Positions 7,634-16,369 of a stretch of DNA of 26,660 bases are shown piece after piece. The position numbers and the translations under genes were made by a program. Origin of the DNA: a virus. The stretch spans positions 1-26,660 of IMG/VR virus record IMGVR_UViG_3300006058_000001; one strand, 5' to 3'. The notes beneath the pieces were generated by a model that saw nothing but the letters and a program-made list of their open reading frames with translations, searched no databases and was not told the DNA's origin. Positions within the stretch are counted from its first letter, which is position 1, and each line of letters starts with the position of its first letter.

Positions 7634-8541
7634 ACAGCTTCGTCGCCATCGACCTCAGCCAACTGCCGGCGCCGCAGATCGTCGAACAACTCGATTACGA
7701 GCAGATCCTCGCCGAGCGCAAGGCCTACGCCATCAGTCTCTGGCCGGCCGAGCAACAGGAAGAGATTGCTGCTCGCCTGGAAATGGAATCCGAGCCATTG
7801 ACCAAATTGCTCGAGGAAAACGCCTACCGTGAAACCGTGTGGCGGCAGCGGGTCAACGAGGCGTCCGTCGCCAACATGCTCGCACTCGCCAAAGGCACCG
7901 ACCTGGAAAACCTCGCCGCCAACTACAACGTCAAACGGCTGGTCATACAGCCTGGCAATCCAACGGCTATGCCGCCGATACCGCAGCAGTTGGAAAGTGA
8001 CGACAGCCTGCGCGAACGTGCGCAGATGGCATGGGAAGGGCTCAGCACCGCCGGGCCGCGCAACAGTTACATCTTTCACGCTCGATCCGCTGACGGTCAG
8101 GTCGCCGACGCGACCGCAGAAAGCCCGGCGCCGGCCGAAGCCGTGGTCACGGTGCAATCGGTTTTGGGGGATGGCACCGCCTCGCAGGCCCTGCTCGACA
8201 AGGTCAACGCCTATCTCAGCGATGAGGACCGCCGTCCTGTCGCGGATCGCCTGTCCGTTCAGGGCGCTCAAGTCATCCACTACCAAATCAAGGCCAGGAT
8301 CTACCCGTTGACCAGCGGCCCGGAAACCGAGCTGATCCTCGCGGCCGCTGAAGCCCGTTTGCTCAAGTTCGTGCATCAACGGCGGCGCCTGGCGCTGGAG
8401 GTTTCCGAATCCATCGTGCATGCCGCGTTGCACGTCGAAGGCGTGCGCAAGGTCGTGCTGGAAGATTGGGTGGACATCGTCGCCACCCGATACCAGGCGC
8501 CGTTCTGCACCCACATTGAATTGGTGCTGGGGGTTGAGTGA
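7630..8541 (+). CDS. J: Baseplate assembly protein GpJ
   Basis: 303 aa, the usual length for P2 GpJ, a wedge protein related to T4 gp6. Visible family features are the N-terminal IDLSQLPAPQIVEQLDYEQI, the block ETVWRQRVNEASVANMLALA, and DSLRERAQMAWEGLSTAGPRNSY split over residues about 118-141. A region around residues 160-200 (VQSVLGDGTASQALLDKV) is typical of the J/Mu gp47-like fold. It overlaps W (ATGA) and I (TGATG). Confidence 0.95.
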   Translation: MNSFVAIDLSQLPAPQIVEQLDYEQILAERKAYAISLWPAEQQEEIAARLEMESEPLTKLLEENAYRETVWRQRVNEASVANMLALAKGTDLENLAANYNVKRLVIQPGNPTAMPPIPQQLESDDSLRERAQMAWEGLSTAGPRNSYIFHARSADGQVADATAESPAPAEAVVTVQSVLGDGTASQALLDKVNAYLSDEDRRPVADRLSVQGAQVIHYQIKARIYPLTSGPETELILAAAEARLLKFVHQRRRLALEVSESIVHAALHVEGVRKVVLEDWVDIVATRYQAPFCTHIELVLGVE

Positions 8542-9161
8542 TGACCTACCAATCGCTGCTGCCCGGGAACTCGACACCGCTGGAACGACAGGCCGCCCAG
8601 GCCTTGGCCCAGATTCAGCGCGTGCCCATTCCCCTGCGCACGCTATACAACCCGGATCAATGCCCCCTGCCCTTGCTGCCGTACCTCGCGTGGGCGTTTT
8701 CAGTGGATCGATGGGACAGCAAATGGGCGGAATCCGCCAAGCGCTCGGCCATCCGCGCGGCGTACTACATCCATTCGCGCAAGGGCACCATCGGTTCCCT
8801 GCGCCGGGTGGTCGAGCCACTGGGTTATCTGATCGAGATTATCGAGTGGTGGCAGACCGTTCCGCTCGGTCCCCGCGCCACTTTCGCACTCAAGGTGGGG
8901 GTACTGGACACCGGTATCACCGAAGAGATGTACCAGGAACTGACCTGGCTGATCGACGACGCCAAACCCCTCACACGCCACCTGACCGGCCTCGCCATTA
9001 GCCTCGAAACTCAGGGCCGCCTGAACCTCGGCGTCGCCCTGTACGAAGGCGACGTCATCGACGTTTACCCACCGGTGATGCGTGACATCGAGGTCACAGG
9101 ACACTTCGGCGTGGTCGGTCGCGAACATTCCATAGACACCCTGGACGTTTACCATGATTGA
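8541..9161 (+). CDS. I: Tail/baseplate protein GpI
   Basis: 206 aa from the ATG at 8541, which shares a base with the J stop (TGATG); a GTG at 8538 adds one residue. GpI links the baseplate wedge to the tail fibre in P2. Recognisable blocks are LLPGNSTPLERQAAQAL, then LPYLAWAFSVDRWDSKW (about residues 43-59) and AAYYIHSRKGTIGSLRRVVE (about 73-92). The last eight bases overlap the start of the tail fibre gene. Confidence 0.95.
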   Translation: MTYQSLLPGNSTPLERQAAQALAQIQRVPIPLRTLYNPDQCPLPLLPYLAWAFSVDRWDSKWAESAKRSAIRAAYYIHSRKGTIGSLRRVVEPLGYLIEIIEWWQTVPLGPRATFALKVGVLDTGITEEMYQELTWLIDDAKPLTRHLTGLAISLETQGRLNLGVALYEGDVIDVYPPVMRDIEVTGHFGVVGREHSIDTLDVYHD

Positions 9162-10500
9162 CGCGAACTCACAGTTTTTCGCCATCCTGACCCAGGTCGG
9201 CGAGGCCAAGCAGGCGAACGCCGACGCACTCGGCCGGCCCTGGCTGATCACCGAAATGGGCGTGGGTGATGCCAACGGAACCGACCCCGTTCCGGATCGC
9301 CTGCAAACCCGGCTGATCAATGAATGGCGGCGCCAGCCGCTGAACCAACTCAAGGTCGACCCGGTGAATCCGGCGGTGATCATCGCTGAACAAATCATTC
9401 CGGCCGATGAAGGCGGAAAGTGGATCAGGGAAATCGGCCTGTACGATGCCGATGGCGACCTGGTGGCAGTGGCCAACTGCGCCCCCAGCTTCAAGCCGGT
9501 GCTGTCGCAAGGTTCCGGGCGCACGCAGATTGTGCGCATGAACCTGATCGTCAGCAGCGCGGGGAACATCACGCTCAAGATAGATCCGGCGGTGGTGCTC
9601 GCGACTCGCAGTTATGTCGATAACGTATTCGCTTCAATCATCGAGGTGTACGCGCAAAAGACGCCCTATGACGGGACGCCCGGGAAGCTCGCGAAAGTGG
9701 GTTACATGGGCTGGGGTTCCAGTTACGTCAACGGGCCTCAGTTGTTCGGCGACATGACCGGCGACCAAACGATATTTAGCGGGCTGTACCGATACTCACC
9801 GCAGACCATAGGGCATCCCGGGTTTGGCAGCGGTTACGGCAGCGTCCTGCAAGCTTCTCTCAGCAGCGCCGGTGGTAACTGGGGCACGCAACTGGTCATT
9901 GATTATGCGTTTGACGCTATTGGATTCCGCCGCCTGTCCGGGCCAGCAGGTTGGCAGCCGTTCCAAGAGATCTGGCACCGAGGCAACCTCAAGGCCGCAA
10001 CGCAAGATCAGACAAATTCGGGCATCGACGACACAACATTTGTCACCCCGAAGAAGTTTGCGGCCGGCCTCTCCGCACTGATCATCCAGGCCAGCGAAGC
10101 GATCAAGGGTATCGCCCGGGTGGCGACTCAGTCGCATATCAATTCGGGTGTAGATGACGCGACCTTTGTCACGCCGAAGAAACTGCGCTGGGGGTTCCAG
10201 GTACTCAAGGCCCAGCAGGGTTACGTGGTGTTCCCGACGTGGCTGGGTGGCTTTGTCGTGCAATGGGGGTATGCCTCCATTCCGGGAGTGGCAACAGCGG
10301 TGCCTTTTGCGTTGAGTTATCCGAGCGCCTGCTACGCCGTTGTCCCCATGGTGATCAACTCATCGGTGGGTGCTGACACAGTCGAGTTGACGCACGCACC
10401 GACGAAAAACAGTTTCACGTCGGCGGTTGTGAGTTCTGGTGCGTCGGGCCCAGCCTCGCAGGTGGCAGGCGCTTTCTATTGGCTATCGGTTGGGTTCTGA
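9154..10500 (+). CDS. H: Tail fibre protein GpH (collar domain, fibre repeats, gp53-like tip)
   Basis: 448 aa, shorter than the 669-aa P2 GpH. The N-terminal 150 residues are a DUF3751 phage tail-collar domain (FFAILTQVGEAKQANADALG, then WIREIGLYDADGDLVAVANC) that binds the baseplate. Two Phage_fiber_2-type repeats lie at residues 281-302 and 323-344. The C-terminal 90 residues resemble the gp53-like receptor-binding tip (GGFVVQWGYASIPG). The middle part (about 165-275) is presumably adapted to receptor or shaft formation. It determines host range. The downstream gene encodes a DUF4376 protein instead of a recognisable P2 GpG-type fibre chaperone. Confidence 0.9.
   Translation: MIDANSQFFAILTQVGEAKQANADALGRPWLITEMGVGDANGTDPVPDRLQTRLINEWRRQPLNQLKVDPVNPAVIIAEQIIPADEGGKWIREIGLYDADGDLVAVANCAPSFKPVLSQGSGRTQIVRMNLIVSSAGNITLKIDPAVVLATRSYVDNVFASIIEVYAQKTPYDGTPGKLAKVGYMGWGSSYVNGPQLFGDMTGDQTIFSGLYRYSPQTIGHPGFGSGYGSVLQASLSSAGGNWGTQLVIDYAFDAIGFRRLSGPAGWQPFQEIWHRGNLKAATQDQTNSGIDDTTFVTPKKFAAGLSALIIQASEAIKGIARVATQSHINSGVDDATFVTPKKLRWGFQVLKAQQGYVVFPTWLGGFVVQWGYASIPGVATAVPFALSYPSACYAVVPMVINSSVGADTVELTHAPTKNSFTSAVVSSGASGPASQVAGAFYWLSVGF
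9994..10185 (+). repeat. Two tail-fibre repeat units (Phage_fiber_2 type)
   Basis: Two 22-codon units at 9994-10059 and 10120-10185, 126 bases (42 codons) apart, are identical at 15 of 22 residues. Both share the core NSG[IV]DD.TFVTPKK. Such units form fibre shaft repeats and are common points of recombination between phage fibres. Confidence 0.85.
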
Positions 10501-10509
10501 GAGGTGGAC

Positions 10510-11034
10510 ATGAAATTTGTAACATTCGATTCCGAGGGTGTTCTCTCAAGCCGTCTGATCAGAGGCGTCAACGACATTCCACAACGCGCCATGGAGATCA
10601 ACGAAGACCTTTGGATGCAGATCACCCAAGAGGTCGACGGTGTCTGGATGCTGGTCGATGGGAAGATCATCAAGCGACCGCTGCCGGTCGCCGCCCCGGA
10701 TTTACCCACATTGGTCGCCAATGAGCGTTTCAAACATGAGGCGTCGGGCATTCGTTTCGAAGGCCGGTCCATCGACACCTCGCGCGATGGCCAAGCGTTG
10801 ATAGCCGGCGCCGCTGTCTCGGCCATCCTCGACCCGAATTACCACTGCAACTGGAAAACCGGCGCCGGGTTTATCGAGCTTCAGGCACCTCAACTGATCG
10901 CCATCGCCACCGCGGTTCGCACGCATGTTCAGGCCTGCTTCGACCGAGAGCTGGCTCTGTTGCGTGCCATTGACGCGGGTGAATATCGCGATGAAATGGT
11001 GGCTGAGGGCTGGCCAAACTCGGCGACATCCTGA
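10510..11034 (+). CDS. DUF4376 protein at the tail-fibre assembly (GpG) position
   Basis: 174 aa from the ATG at 10510 (GAGG at 10501-10504 as ribosome site); a GTG at 10504 is less likely. The N-terminal about 60 residues have an RLIRGVNDIPQRAMEI region and DGVWMLVDGKIIKRP. The C-terminal about 110 residues match DUF4376 (HEASGIRFEGRSIDTSRDGQ, then HCNWKTGAGFIELQAPQLIA). DUF4376 proteins regularly follow phage tail fibre genes and are thought to aid fibre assembly or to be fibre-associated. The exact role is unproven. It ends the V-to-G operon. Confidence 0.85.
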   Translation: MKFVTFDSEGVLSSRLIRGVNDIPQRAMEINEDLWMQITQEVDGVWMLVDGKIIKRPLPVAAPDLPTLVANERFKHEASGIRFEGRSIDTSRDGQALIAGAAVSAILDPNYHCNWKTGAGFIELQAPQLIAIATAVRTHVQACFDRELALLRAIDAGEYRDEMVAEGWPNSATS

Positions 11035-11052
11035 AGCGGCCGCTTATTCCTT

Positions 11053-11071
11053 TGTAAACCTCAAGCCTACA
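11053..11071 (+). promoter_or_regulatory. Candidate Ogr-activator site upstream of FI (PF-like)
   Basis: TGT at 11053-11055 and ACA at 11069-11071 flank 13 bases within TTGTAA...ACA, the same arrangement as upstream of V. It lies in the 113-bp gap between the DUF4376 gene and FI, where P2 has its PF promoter. No strong -10 is obvious, as expected for an activator-dependent late promoter. Confidence 0.4.
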
Positions 11072-11147
11072 TGCCCACGCGCTCGCCCATCCGGCGCGCG
11101 CGCGGCAGCCTGTGCACTGTCATCTCATTTACTGCGCAGGCAAAACC

Positions 11148-12317
11148 ATGGCCGACTATCTTCACGGCGTGCGGGTGCTCGAACTCAACGACGGCACCCG
11201 CCCCATTCGCACCATCCCCACTGCGGTCATCGGCCTGGTCTGCACCGCCGACGACGCCGACGCCACCGTCTTCCCGCTCGACACCCCGGTGCTGTTGACC
11301 AACGTGCAGACCGCCGTCGGCAAGGCTGGCGTGAAAGGCACCCTGGCGGTGAGCCTGCAAGCCATCGCCGACCAGACCAAACCCTACACCATCGTCGTGC
11401 GCGTCAAAGAAGGCGCCACCGAGGCGGAAACCACCAGCGCCCTGATTGGCACCACCACTGCCGACGGCAAATACACCGGCATGAAAGCACTGCTCGCGGC
11501 CAAGGCCAAAGTCGGCATGGTGCCGCGCATCCTGGGCGTGCCAGGCCTCGACAGCCAACCGGTGGCCACCGCCCTGGTCAGCATCGGCCAGCAGCTGCGC
11601 GCGTTCAACTACGTCAGTGCCTGGGACTGCAAAACCAAAGAAGAAGCCGTCGCCTACCGCGAGAACTTCGGCGCCCGTGAAGTGATGGTGATCTGGCCGG
11701 ACTTCCAGAACTGGGACACCGCCACCAGCGCGACAGTGAAGGCCTCGGCCGTTGCTCGTGCCCTCGGCCTGCGCGCCAAAATTGACCAGGAAGTGGGCTG
11801 GCACAAAACCTTGTCCAACGTCGCCGTCAATGGCGTCACCGGGATCAGTGCCGACGTGTTCTGGGATCTGCAAAACCCGGCCACCGACGCCAACTACCTC
11901 AACAGTAACGAAGTCACCACCCTGATCAACGAAGGCGGTTTCCGCTTCTGGGGCAGCCGCACCTGCAGCGACGATCCGCTGTTCGCCTTCGAGAATTACA
12001 CGCGCACCGCGCAGATCCTCGCCGACACCATGGCCGAGGCGCAGATGTGGGCCATCGACAAGCCGATGAATCCCTCCCTGGTGCGCGACATGATCGAGAG
12101 CATCAACGCCAAGTTTCGCGAGCTGATTGCCGCTGGCTACCTGATTGGCGGCAGCTGCTGGTACCCGGAAGACATCAACGACAAGGACACCCTCAAGGCC
12201 GGCAAGTTGTTCCTCGACTACGACTACACGCCCGTGCCACCGCTCGAAGACCTCACCCTGCGGCAGCGCATCACTGACCGCTACCTGATCAACTTCGCCA
12301 ACAAGATCAATAGCTGA
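11148..12317 (+). CDS. FI: Contractile tail sheath protein GpFI
   Basis: 389 aa from the ATG at 11148 (MADYLHGVRVLELNDGTRP), close to the 396 aa of P2 FI; a longer in-frame reading to 11112 has no support. It polymerises around the tube and contracts on infection. Family blocks visible: PTAVIGLVCTADDAD near the start, RILGVPGLDSQPVATALVSI (about 131-150), and the conserved C-terminal domain with GGFRFWGSRTCSDDP (about 264-278). The C-terminus has the ERISDRY-like LRQRITDRYLINF. It is followed by the tube gene after 23 bases. Confidence 0.96.
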   Translation: MADYLHGVRVLELNDGTRPIRTIPTAVIGLVCTADDADATVFPLDTPVLLTNVQTAVGKAGVKGTLAVSLQAIADQTKPYTIVVRVKEGATEAETTSALIGTTTADGKYTGMKALLAAKAKVGMVPRILGVPGLDSQPVATALVSIGQQLRAFNYVSAWDCKTKEEAVAYRENFGAREVMVIWPDFQNWDTATSATVKASAVARALGLRAKIDQEVGWHKTLSNVAVNGVTGISADVFWDLQNPATDANYLNSNEVTTLINEGGFRFWGSRTCSDDPLFAFENYTRTAQILADTMAEAQMWAIDKPMNPSLVRDMIESINAKFRELIAAGYLIGGSCWYPEDINDKDTLKAGKLFLDYDYTPVPPLEDLTLRQRITDRYLINFANKINS

Positions 12318-12340
12318 CCCGTGTATCGGAGAACACCGCC

Positions 12341-12856
12341 ATGGCCCTGCCTCGCAAACTGAAAAACCTCAACCTGTTCAACGACGCCCACAGCTACGTT
12401 GGCGTGGTGAAGTCAGTCACCCTGCCCCCACTCGGTCGCAAGATGGAAGCCTACCGCGGCGGAGGCATGAACGGCCCGGTCAAGGTTGACCTGGGCTTCT
12501 CCGACGACGGCATCCAGTTCGAATGGAAGACCGGCGGCCTGGACCTGATATCCCTGCGCCAGTTCGGCGCCGTCAACGCGGCCGGCATCGGCCTGCGTTT
12601 CTCTGGCCCGTTCCAACAGGACGACACCGGTGAAGTCAGCACCGTGGAAGTCGTCCTGCGTGGCCGTCACGAAACCATCGAGATGGGCGACGCGGCGCCG
12701 GGGGAAGACACTGAACACTCGATCACCACGACCTGCACCTACTACAAGCTGATCGTCGATAACGAGGAAATCATCGAGATCGACTTGCTCAACTTCATCG
12801 AGAAGGTCAACGGCGTGGACATGCTGGAAAAACAGCGCACCGCCCTTGGCATTTGA
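12341..12856 (+). CDS. FII: Tail tube protein GpFII
   Basis: 171 aa, as in P2. It forms the inner tail tube over the tape measure. Visible family blocks are ALPRKLKNLNLFNDAHSYVG at the start, then EAYRGGGMNGPVKVDLGFS and the C-terminal TTCTYYKLIVDNEEIIEIDL (about 129-148). The ATG at 12341 has a purine-rich GGAGA upstream at about 12328. It precedes the tail chaperone E by about 54 bases. Confidence 0.96.
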   Translation: MALPRKLKNLNLFNDAHSYVGVVKSVTLPPLGRKMEAYRGGGMNGPVKVDLGFSDDGIQFEWKTGGLDLISLRQFGAVNAAGIGLRFSGPFQQDDTGEVSTVEVVLRGRHETIEMGDAAPGEDTEHSITTTCTYYKLIVDNEEIIEIDLLNFIEKVNGVDMLEKQRTALGI

Positions 12857-12910
12857 ACTGTACCGCCGCACTCAACCGAGAACGGTCAACCCTGAGATCT
12901 GGAGCCACCT

Positions 12911-13240
12911 ATGAAAACTGAAGACACCGTCGAAGCACTGCCCCCGGTCGACGACAACACCGTGCACCTGGATACGCCCATCGTTCGAGGCAAGAGCTAC
13001 TTCACCAGCCTGACCTTGCGCAAACCCGCCTCTGGCGAGCTGCGCGGCATCCAGTTGGTCGAGCTGCTGAACATGGACGTGGCCACCCTGATCAAGATCC
13101 TGCCGCGCATCACCAGCCCGGGCATTACCGCTCCGGAAGCCGCCAGCATGGACCCGGCCGACTTGCTCGCCTGTGGCAGCAAGATTGCCGGTTTTTTGTT
13201 GCAGAAGTCGGTGAGGACGGACGTCTCCCTCGTTGCGTAG
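12911..13240 (+). CDS. E: Tail assembly chaperone GpE (unshifted product)
   Basis: 109 aa. It is the short product of the E/E' locus, needed as a chaperone for the tape measure during tail assembly and not part of the virion. The conserved region LTLRKPASGELRGIQLVELL (34-53) and the DPADLLACGSKIAGFLLQKS block (81-100) match P2-type GpE. The ATG at 12911 follows a GGAGCC purine site. Ribosomes that do not slip at the T_TTT_TTG stretch (13192-13198) end at the TAG at 13238. Confidence 0.93.
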   Translation: MKTEDTVEALPPVDDNTVHLDTPIVRGKSYFTSLTLRKPASGELRGIQLVELLNMDVATLIKILPRITSPGITAPEAASMDPADLLACGSKIAGFLLQKSVRTDVSLVA

Positions 13241-13368
13241 AAGACGCCATGGCCGATCTGGCCGTGGTCTTTCACTGGGCGCCGGCTGACATGGACCAGC
13301 TGGGCCTGCAAGAACTGATGGACTGGCGCGAGCGCGCCAGGGTGCGGAGTTCCACTGATGGCCAATGA
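12911..13368 (+). CDS. E': GpE+E' tail chaperone fusion made by -1 ribosomal frameshifting
   Basis: E' has no start of its own. Reading E to codon 96 (TTG, 13196-13198) and slipping back one base, translation continues from 13198 as VAEVGEDGRLPRCVEDAMAD, then LAVVFHWAPADMDQLGLQEL, then MDWRERARVRSSTDGQ and TGA at 13366-13368. That adds 56 residues, giving 152 aa in all. The VVFHW...ELMDWRERA block is the hallmark of P2-family GpE'. The slip site T_TTT_TTG is identical to that of P2. The stop overlaps the tape-measure start by 11 bases, so the tape measure is translationally coupled. The balance of E to E+E' sets correct tail assembly. Confidence 0.92.
13192..13198 (+). promoter_or_regulatory. 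-1 frameshift slippery heptamer T_TTT_TTG
   Basis: In the zero frame the codons are GGT TTT TTG; a -1 shift re-pairs both tRNAs on TTT TTT. It matches the P2 E/E' slip site. I see no strong stem just downstream, only weak GC-rich pairing, so the stimulatory element is unclear. Confidence 0.9.
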
Positions 13369-15922
13369 CTTGAAACTGCAGGTGCTGCTCAATGCCATCG
13401 ACCGAGCTACGCGCCCGCTCCGCGCCATTCAGCGACAGTCAACGGAAGCGGCGCAAGCACTCAAAGCGGCTCGCGACAAGCTGAAAAACCTTAACGATAC
13501 CCAGAAACAAGTCACTGGGTTCCGTGAGCTGAAACAGGGACTGGCTTCCACCCAGGCAGCACTGGAAAGCGCTCGCCTGCACGCCCAGCAATTAGGGAAA
13601 ACCCTGGCACAAACGCAAAACCCCACGCGGGCCATGACTCGGGAATTTGATCAGGCCAAGCGCGCTCTGCACCAGCTCAAACAACAGGAAAACGCCCAGA
13701 CGATGCAGCTCCAGCAGCTGCGTCAGAAGCTGCAAACCACCGGTATTTCGACACGTAACCTGGGCGAACACGAACGGCAGCTGCGCCAAGACATCAGTGC
13801 GGCCAATCAACAGATGGACATTCAACGTCGCCGTCTCGAGTCCCTGGCGCGCCAACAACTACGCCTGACCCGAGCCAGTCAGATCTATCAACGCCAGCAG
13901 CAAACCGCTGGCAACTTGGCGGGTAAAGGGGCTGTTATGGCTACCGGCGGCGGAGGAACACTGTATGCCGGCACCCGGTTGATGGCTCCGGGGCTGGAGT
14001 TCGATGCCAGCATGAGCCGGGTTCAAGCCATTACACGACTGGATAAAGGGGATCCTGAAAAGGCGGAGCAACTGCAAGGATTGCGCGATCAAGCCCGCGC
14101 GCTCGGCGGCTCAACAATGTTCACCGCCGGCCAGGCTGCCGATGCTCAGGGCTACCTCGGCATGGCGGGTTTCGACCCTAAAGCCATCAAAGCCGCCATG
14201 CCTGGCATGCTCGACCTCGCGGCAGCTGGTGGCGCTGACTTGGCACAAACCGCCGACATTGCCTCAAACATCATGTCCGGGTTGGGCATGACGGCCGACC
14301 AGATGGACAGACTGGGCGATGTGCTGGTGGGCACCTTCACGCGCTCCAACACCAACCTGCAGATGCTTGGCGACACCATGAAATATGCCGCGCCCATGGC
14401 GAAAACCTACGGCGTCGAACTGGAAGTGGCGGCCGCGATGGCGGGCAAACTGGGTGATGCGGGGTTGCAGGGCAGCATGGGTGGTACCGCGCTCAGCTCC
14501 ATCATGAACCGTTTGGCCGCGCCACCCAAAGCAGCGCAAAAGGCCCTTGAACAACTCAACATCAAAACCGCCGATGCCAACGGCAATCTGCGGCAAATGC
14601 CCGACATCCTCAAAGAGATCTACGACAAAACCAAAAATCTGGGCACTGCGAAAAAAGGTGGGTTGTTCAAAGCCATCGCCGGCGAAGAAGCGGTCAAAGG
14701 CATGGCGCAACTGGTGGAGCAAGCCGGGATCGGCGAGTTGCAAAAACTCATTGCAACCCTGCGCGAGACCCAAGGCGAGGCAGCCAAAACGTCCAAGGTG
14801 ATGGCTGACAATCTCAAGGGTGACCTGACCACGCTCGGCAGTGCCTGGCAAGACCTGGGTATCGAACTGCAAGAACAGCAGGATGGCCCGCTGCGGGGGT
14901 TGGTGCAGTCGGTCATTGACATCGTTCGCGGCGTCAAAACATGGGCCATGGAAAACCCCGGACTCGCATCGGGGCTGGTCAAAACCGTCGCTATTGTGGC
15001 CGGGTTGGCCATGGCCATTGGTGCGCTCCTGGTGACCGTGGCGAGCGTGCTGCTGCCCTTCGCCGCCCTGCGCTTGATGTTCGCTCAAGTGGGCATTCGA
15101 CTGCCCAGCCTGATAGGACTGCTATGGAAACTAGGCAAAACCGTGTTGCCTTTTGTCGGCAAGGCTCTGCTCATGATTGGTCGCGCGCTGATGCTCAACC
15201 CCATTGGCCTGGCCATGACCGCCCTTGCCGGCGCGGCCTACTTGATTTACCAAAACTGGGACGCGGTAAAGCTGTACTTCACCAGCGCCTGGGCCGAAAT
15301 CAAAGCCGGCTTCAGCAGCGGAATCGGCGGCATCCTCACGACGCTGGCCAACTTCAGCCCTATCGGATTGATCTACCAGGCGTTCGCCGGCGTGCTCAGT
15401 TACCTGGGCGTGGATCTGCCCAGCCGCTTTACCGAGTTCGGCAATATGATCGTCAACGGCCTGGTCAACGGGCTGTTCGCCGGCTTGGGCCAGATCAAGG
15501 GCGCCATCACTTCAATCGGTGATTCGACCATTGGCTGGTTCAAGGAAAAGCTCGATATCCACAGCCCTTCGCGGGTGTTTACTGAGTTGGGTGGTTTCAC
15601 CATGGCGGGCCTGACCCTCGGCCTGGAAGGGGGTGCCAAAGGCCCGCTCGACGCCATTGCCCGCATGGGCAAACAACTCACCGCTGCCGGAACCCTGGCA
15701 CTCGGTACCGCCTCGATGCCCGCCCTTGCCATCGATGATCGACCGCCGATCAGCAGCATGACTTCGCCGGCCTACGACAGCCACGACAACTACGAGATCA
15801 ACATTCATCCCACCCCCGGCATGGATGCACAAACCATTGCCCGTGCCGTACGCACCGAGCTCACCCGCATCGAGCGTGAAAAAGGCGCACGCACGCGCAG
15901 CAGACTGTCGGACCTGGAGTAA
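13358..15922 (+). CDS. T: Tail tape measure protein GpT
   Basis: 854 aa, in the range of P2 GpT (815). It sets tail length and helps DNA passage through the inner membrane. Residues 1-190 are a Gln/Ala/Arg-rich coiled coil. Residues about 230-440 are the PhageMin_Tail domain (SRVQAITRLDKGDPEKAEQL, GSTMFTAGQAADAQGYLGMA, GGTALSSIMNRLAAPPKAAQ). Hydrophobic segments lie near residues 540-575 and 590-630 (LVTVASVLLPFAAL, IGLAMTALAGAAYLIYQNW). A C-terminal part has WFKEKLDIHSPSRVF (728-742), a common tape-measure end motif. It overlaps E' by 11 bases. Confidence 0.96.
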   Translation: MANDLKLQVLLNAIDRATRPLRAIQRQSTEAAQALKAARDKLKNLNDTQKQVTGFRELKQGLASTQAALESARLHAQQLGKTLAQTQNPTRAMTREFDQAKRALHQLKQQENAQTMQLQQLRQKLQTTGISTRNLGEHERQLRQDISAANQQMDIQRRRLESLARQQLRLTRASQIYQRQQQTAGNLAGKGAVMATGGGGTLYAGTRLMAPGLEFDASMSRVQAITRLDKGDPEKAEQLQGLRDQARALGGSTMFTAGQAADAQGYLGMAGFDPKAIKAAMPGMLDLAAAGGADLAQTADIASNIMSGLGMTADQMDRLGDVLVGTFTRSNTNLQMLGDTMKYAAPMAKTYGVELEVAAAMAGKLGDAGLQGSMGGTALSSIMNRLAAPPKAAQKALEQLNIKTADANGNLRQMPDILKEIYDKTKNLGTAKKGGLFKAIAGEEAVKGMAQLVEQAGIGELQKLIATLRETQGEAAKTSKVMADNLKGDLTTLGSAWQDLGIELQEQQDGPLRGLVQSVIDIVRGVKTWAMENPGLASGLVKTVAIVAGLAMAIGALLVTVASVLLPFAALRLMFAQVGIRLPSLIGLLWKLGKTVLPFVGKALLMIGRALMLNPIGLAMTALAGAAYLIYQNWDAVKLYFTSAWAEIKAGFSSGIGGILTTLANFSPIGLIYQAFAGVLSYLGVDLPSRFTEFGNMIVNGLVNGLFAGLGQIKGAITSIGDSTIGWFKEKLDIHSPSRVFTELGGFTMAGLTLGLEGGAKGPLDAIARMGKQLTAAGTLALGTASMPALAIDDRPPISSMTSPAYDSHDNYEINIHPTPGMDAQTIARAVRTELTRIEREKGARTRSRLSDLE

Positions 15923-15928
15923 ACAACC

Positions 15929-16369
15929 ATGATGCTGGCCCTCGGCATGTTCGTCTTCAGCCTCTCCACTGCTGCCTACCAGGAGCTGCAACGCCAAACC
16001 GAATGGCGCCACGCCAGCAACAACCGCATTGGCGCGGCACCGGCCAGGCAGTTCACCGGTCGTGGAGAAGACGCCATCACCCTCCCCGGCACCATCCTGC
16101 CCGAACTCGCCGGCAGCGCCCTCAGCCTCGACGCCCTGCGCCTGATGGCCAACACCGGCAAAGCCTGGCCCATGGTCGAAGGCAGCGGCCGTATTTACGG
16201 CTTGTGGATCATCGAGAGCCTGAGCGAGACCAGGACAATTTTCTTCCGCGATGGCACGCCACGGCGCATCGAGTTCACCCTCACCCTCAAGCGCATCGAT
16301 GACGACCGCATCGACCTGATCGGCGCTGGCACCCGTGCAGGTGTTGGCATCATGAGATCGCTACTGTGA
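15929..16369 (+). CDS. U: Tail protein GpU (tail tip terminator region)
   Basis: 146 aa, starting ATGATG at 15929. P2 GpU belongs to the phage P2 GpU family of tail proteins placed between tape measure and D. Visible family features are LGMFVFSLSTAAYQELQRQT, RIGAAPARQFTGRGEDAITL and GSGRIYGLWIIESLSETRTI (about 90-109). The TGA stop overlaps the GTG start of D (GTGA). Confidence 0.95.
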   Translation: MMLALGMFVFSLSTAAYQELQRQTEWRHASNNRIGAAPARQFTGRGEDAITLPGTILPELAGSALSLDALRLMANTGKAWPMVEGSGRIYGLWIIESLSETRTIFFRDGTPRRIEFTLTLKRIDDDRIDLIGAGTRAGVGIMRSLL

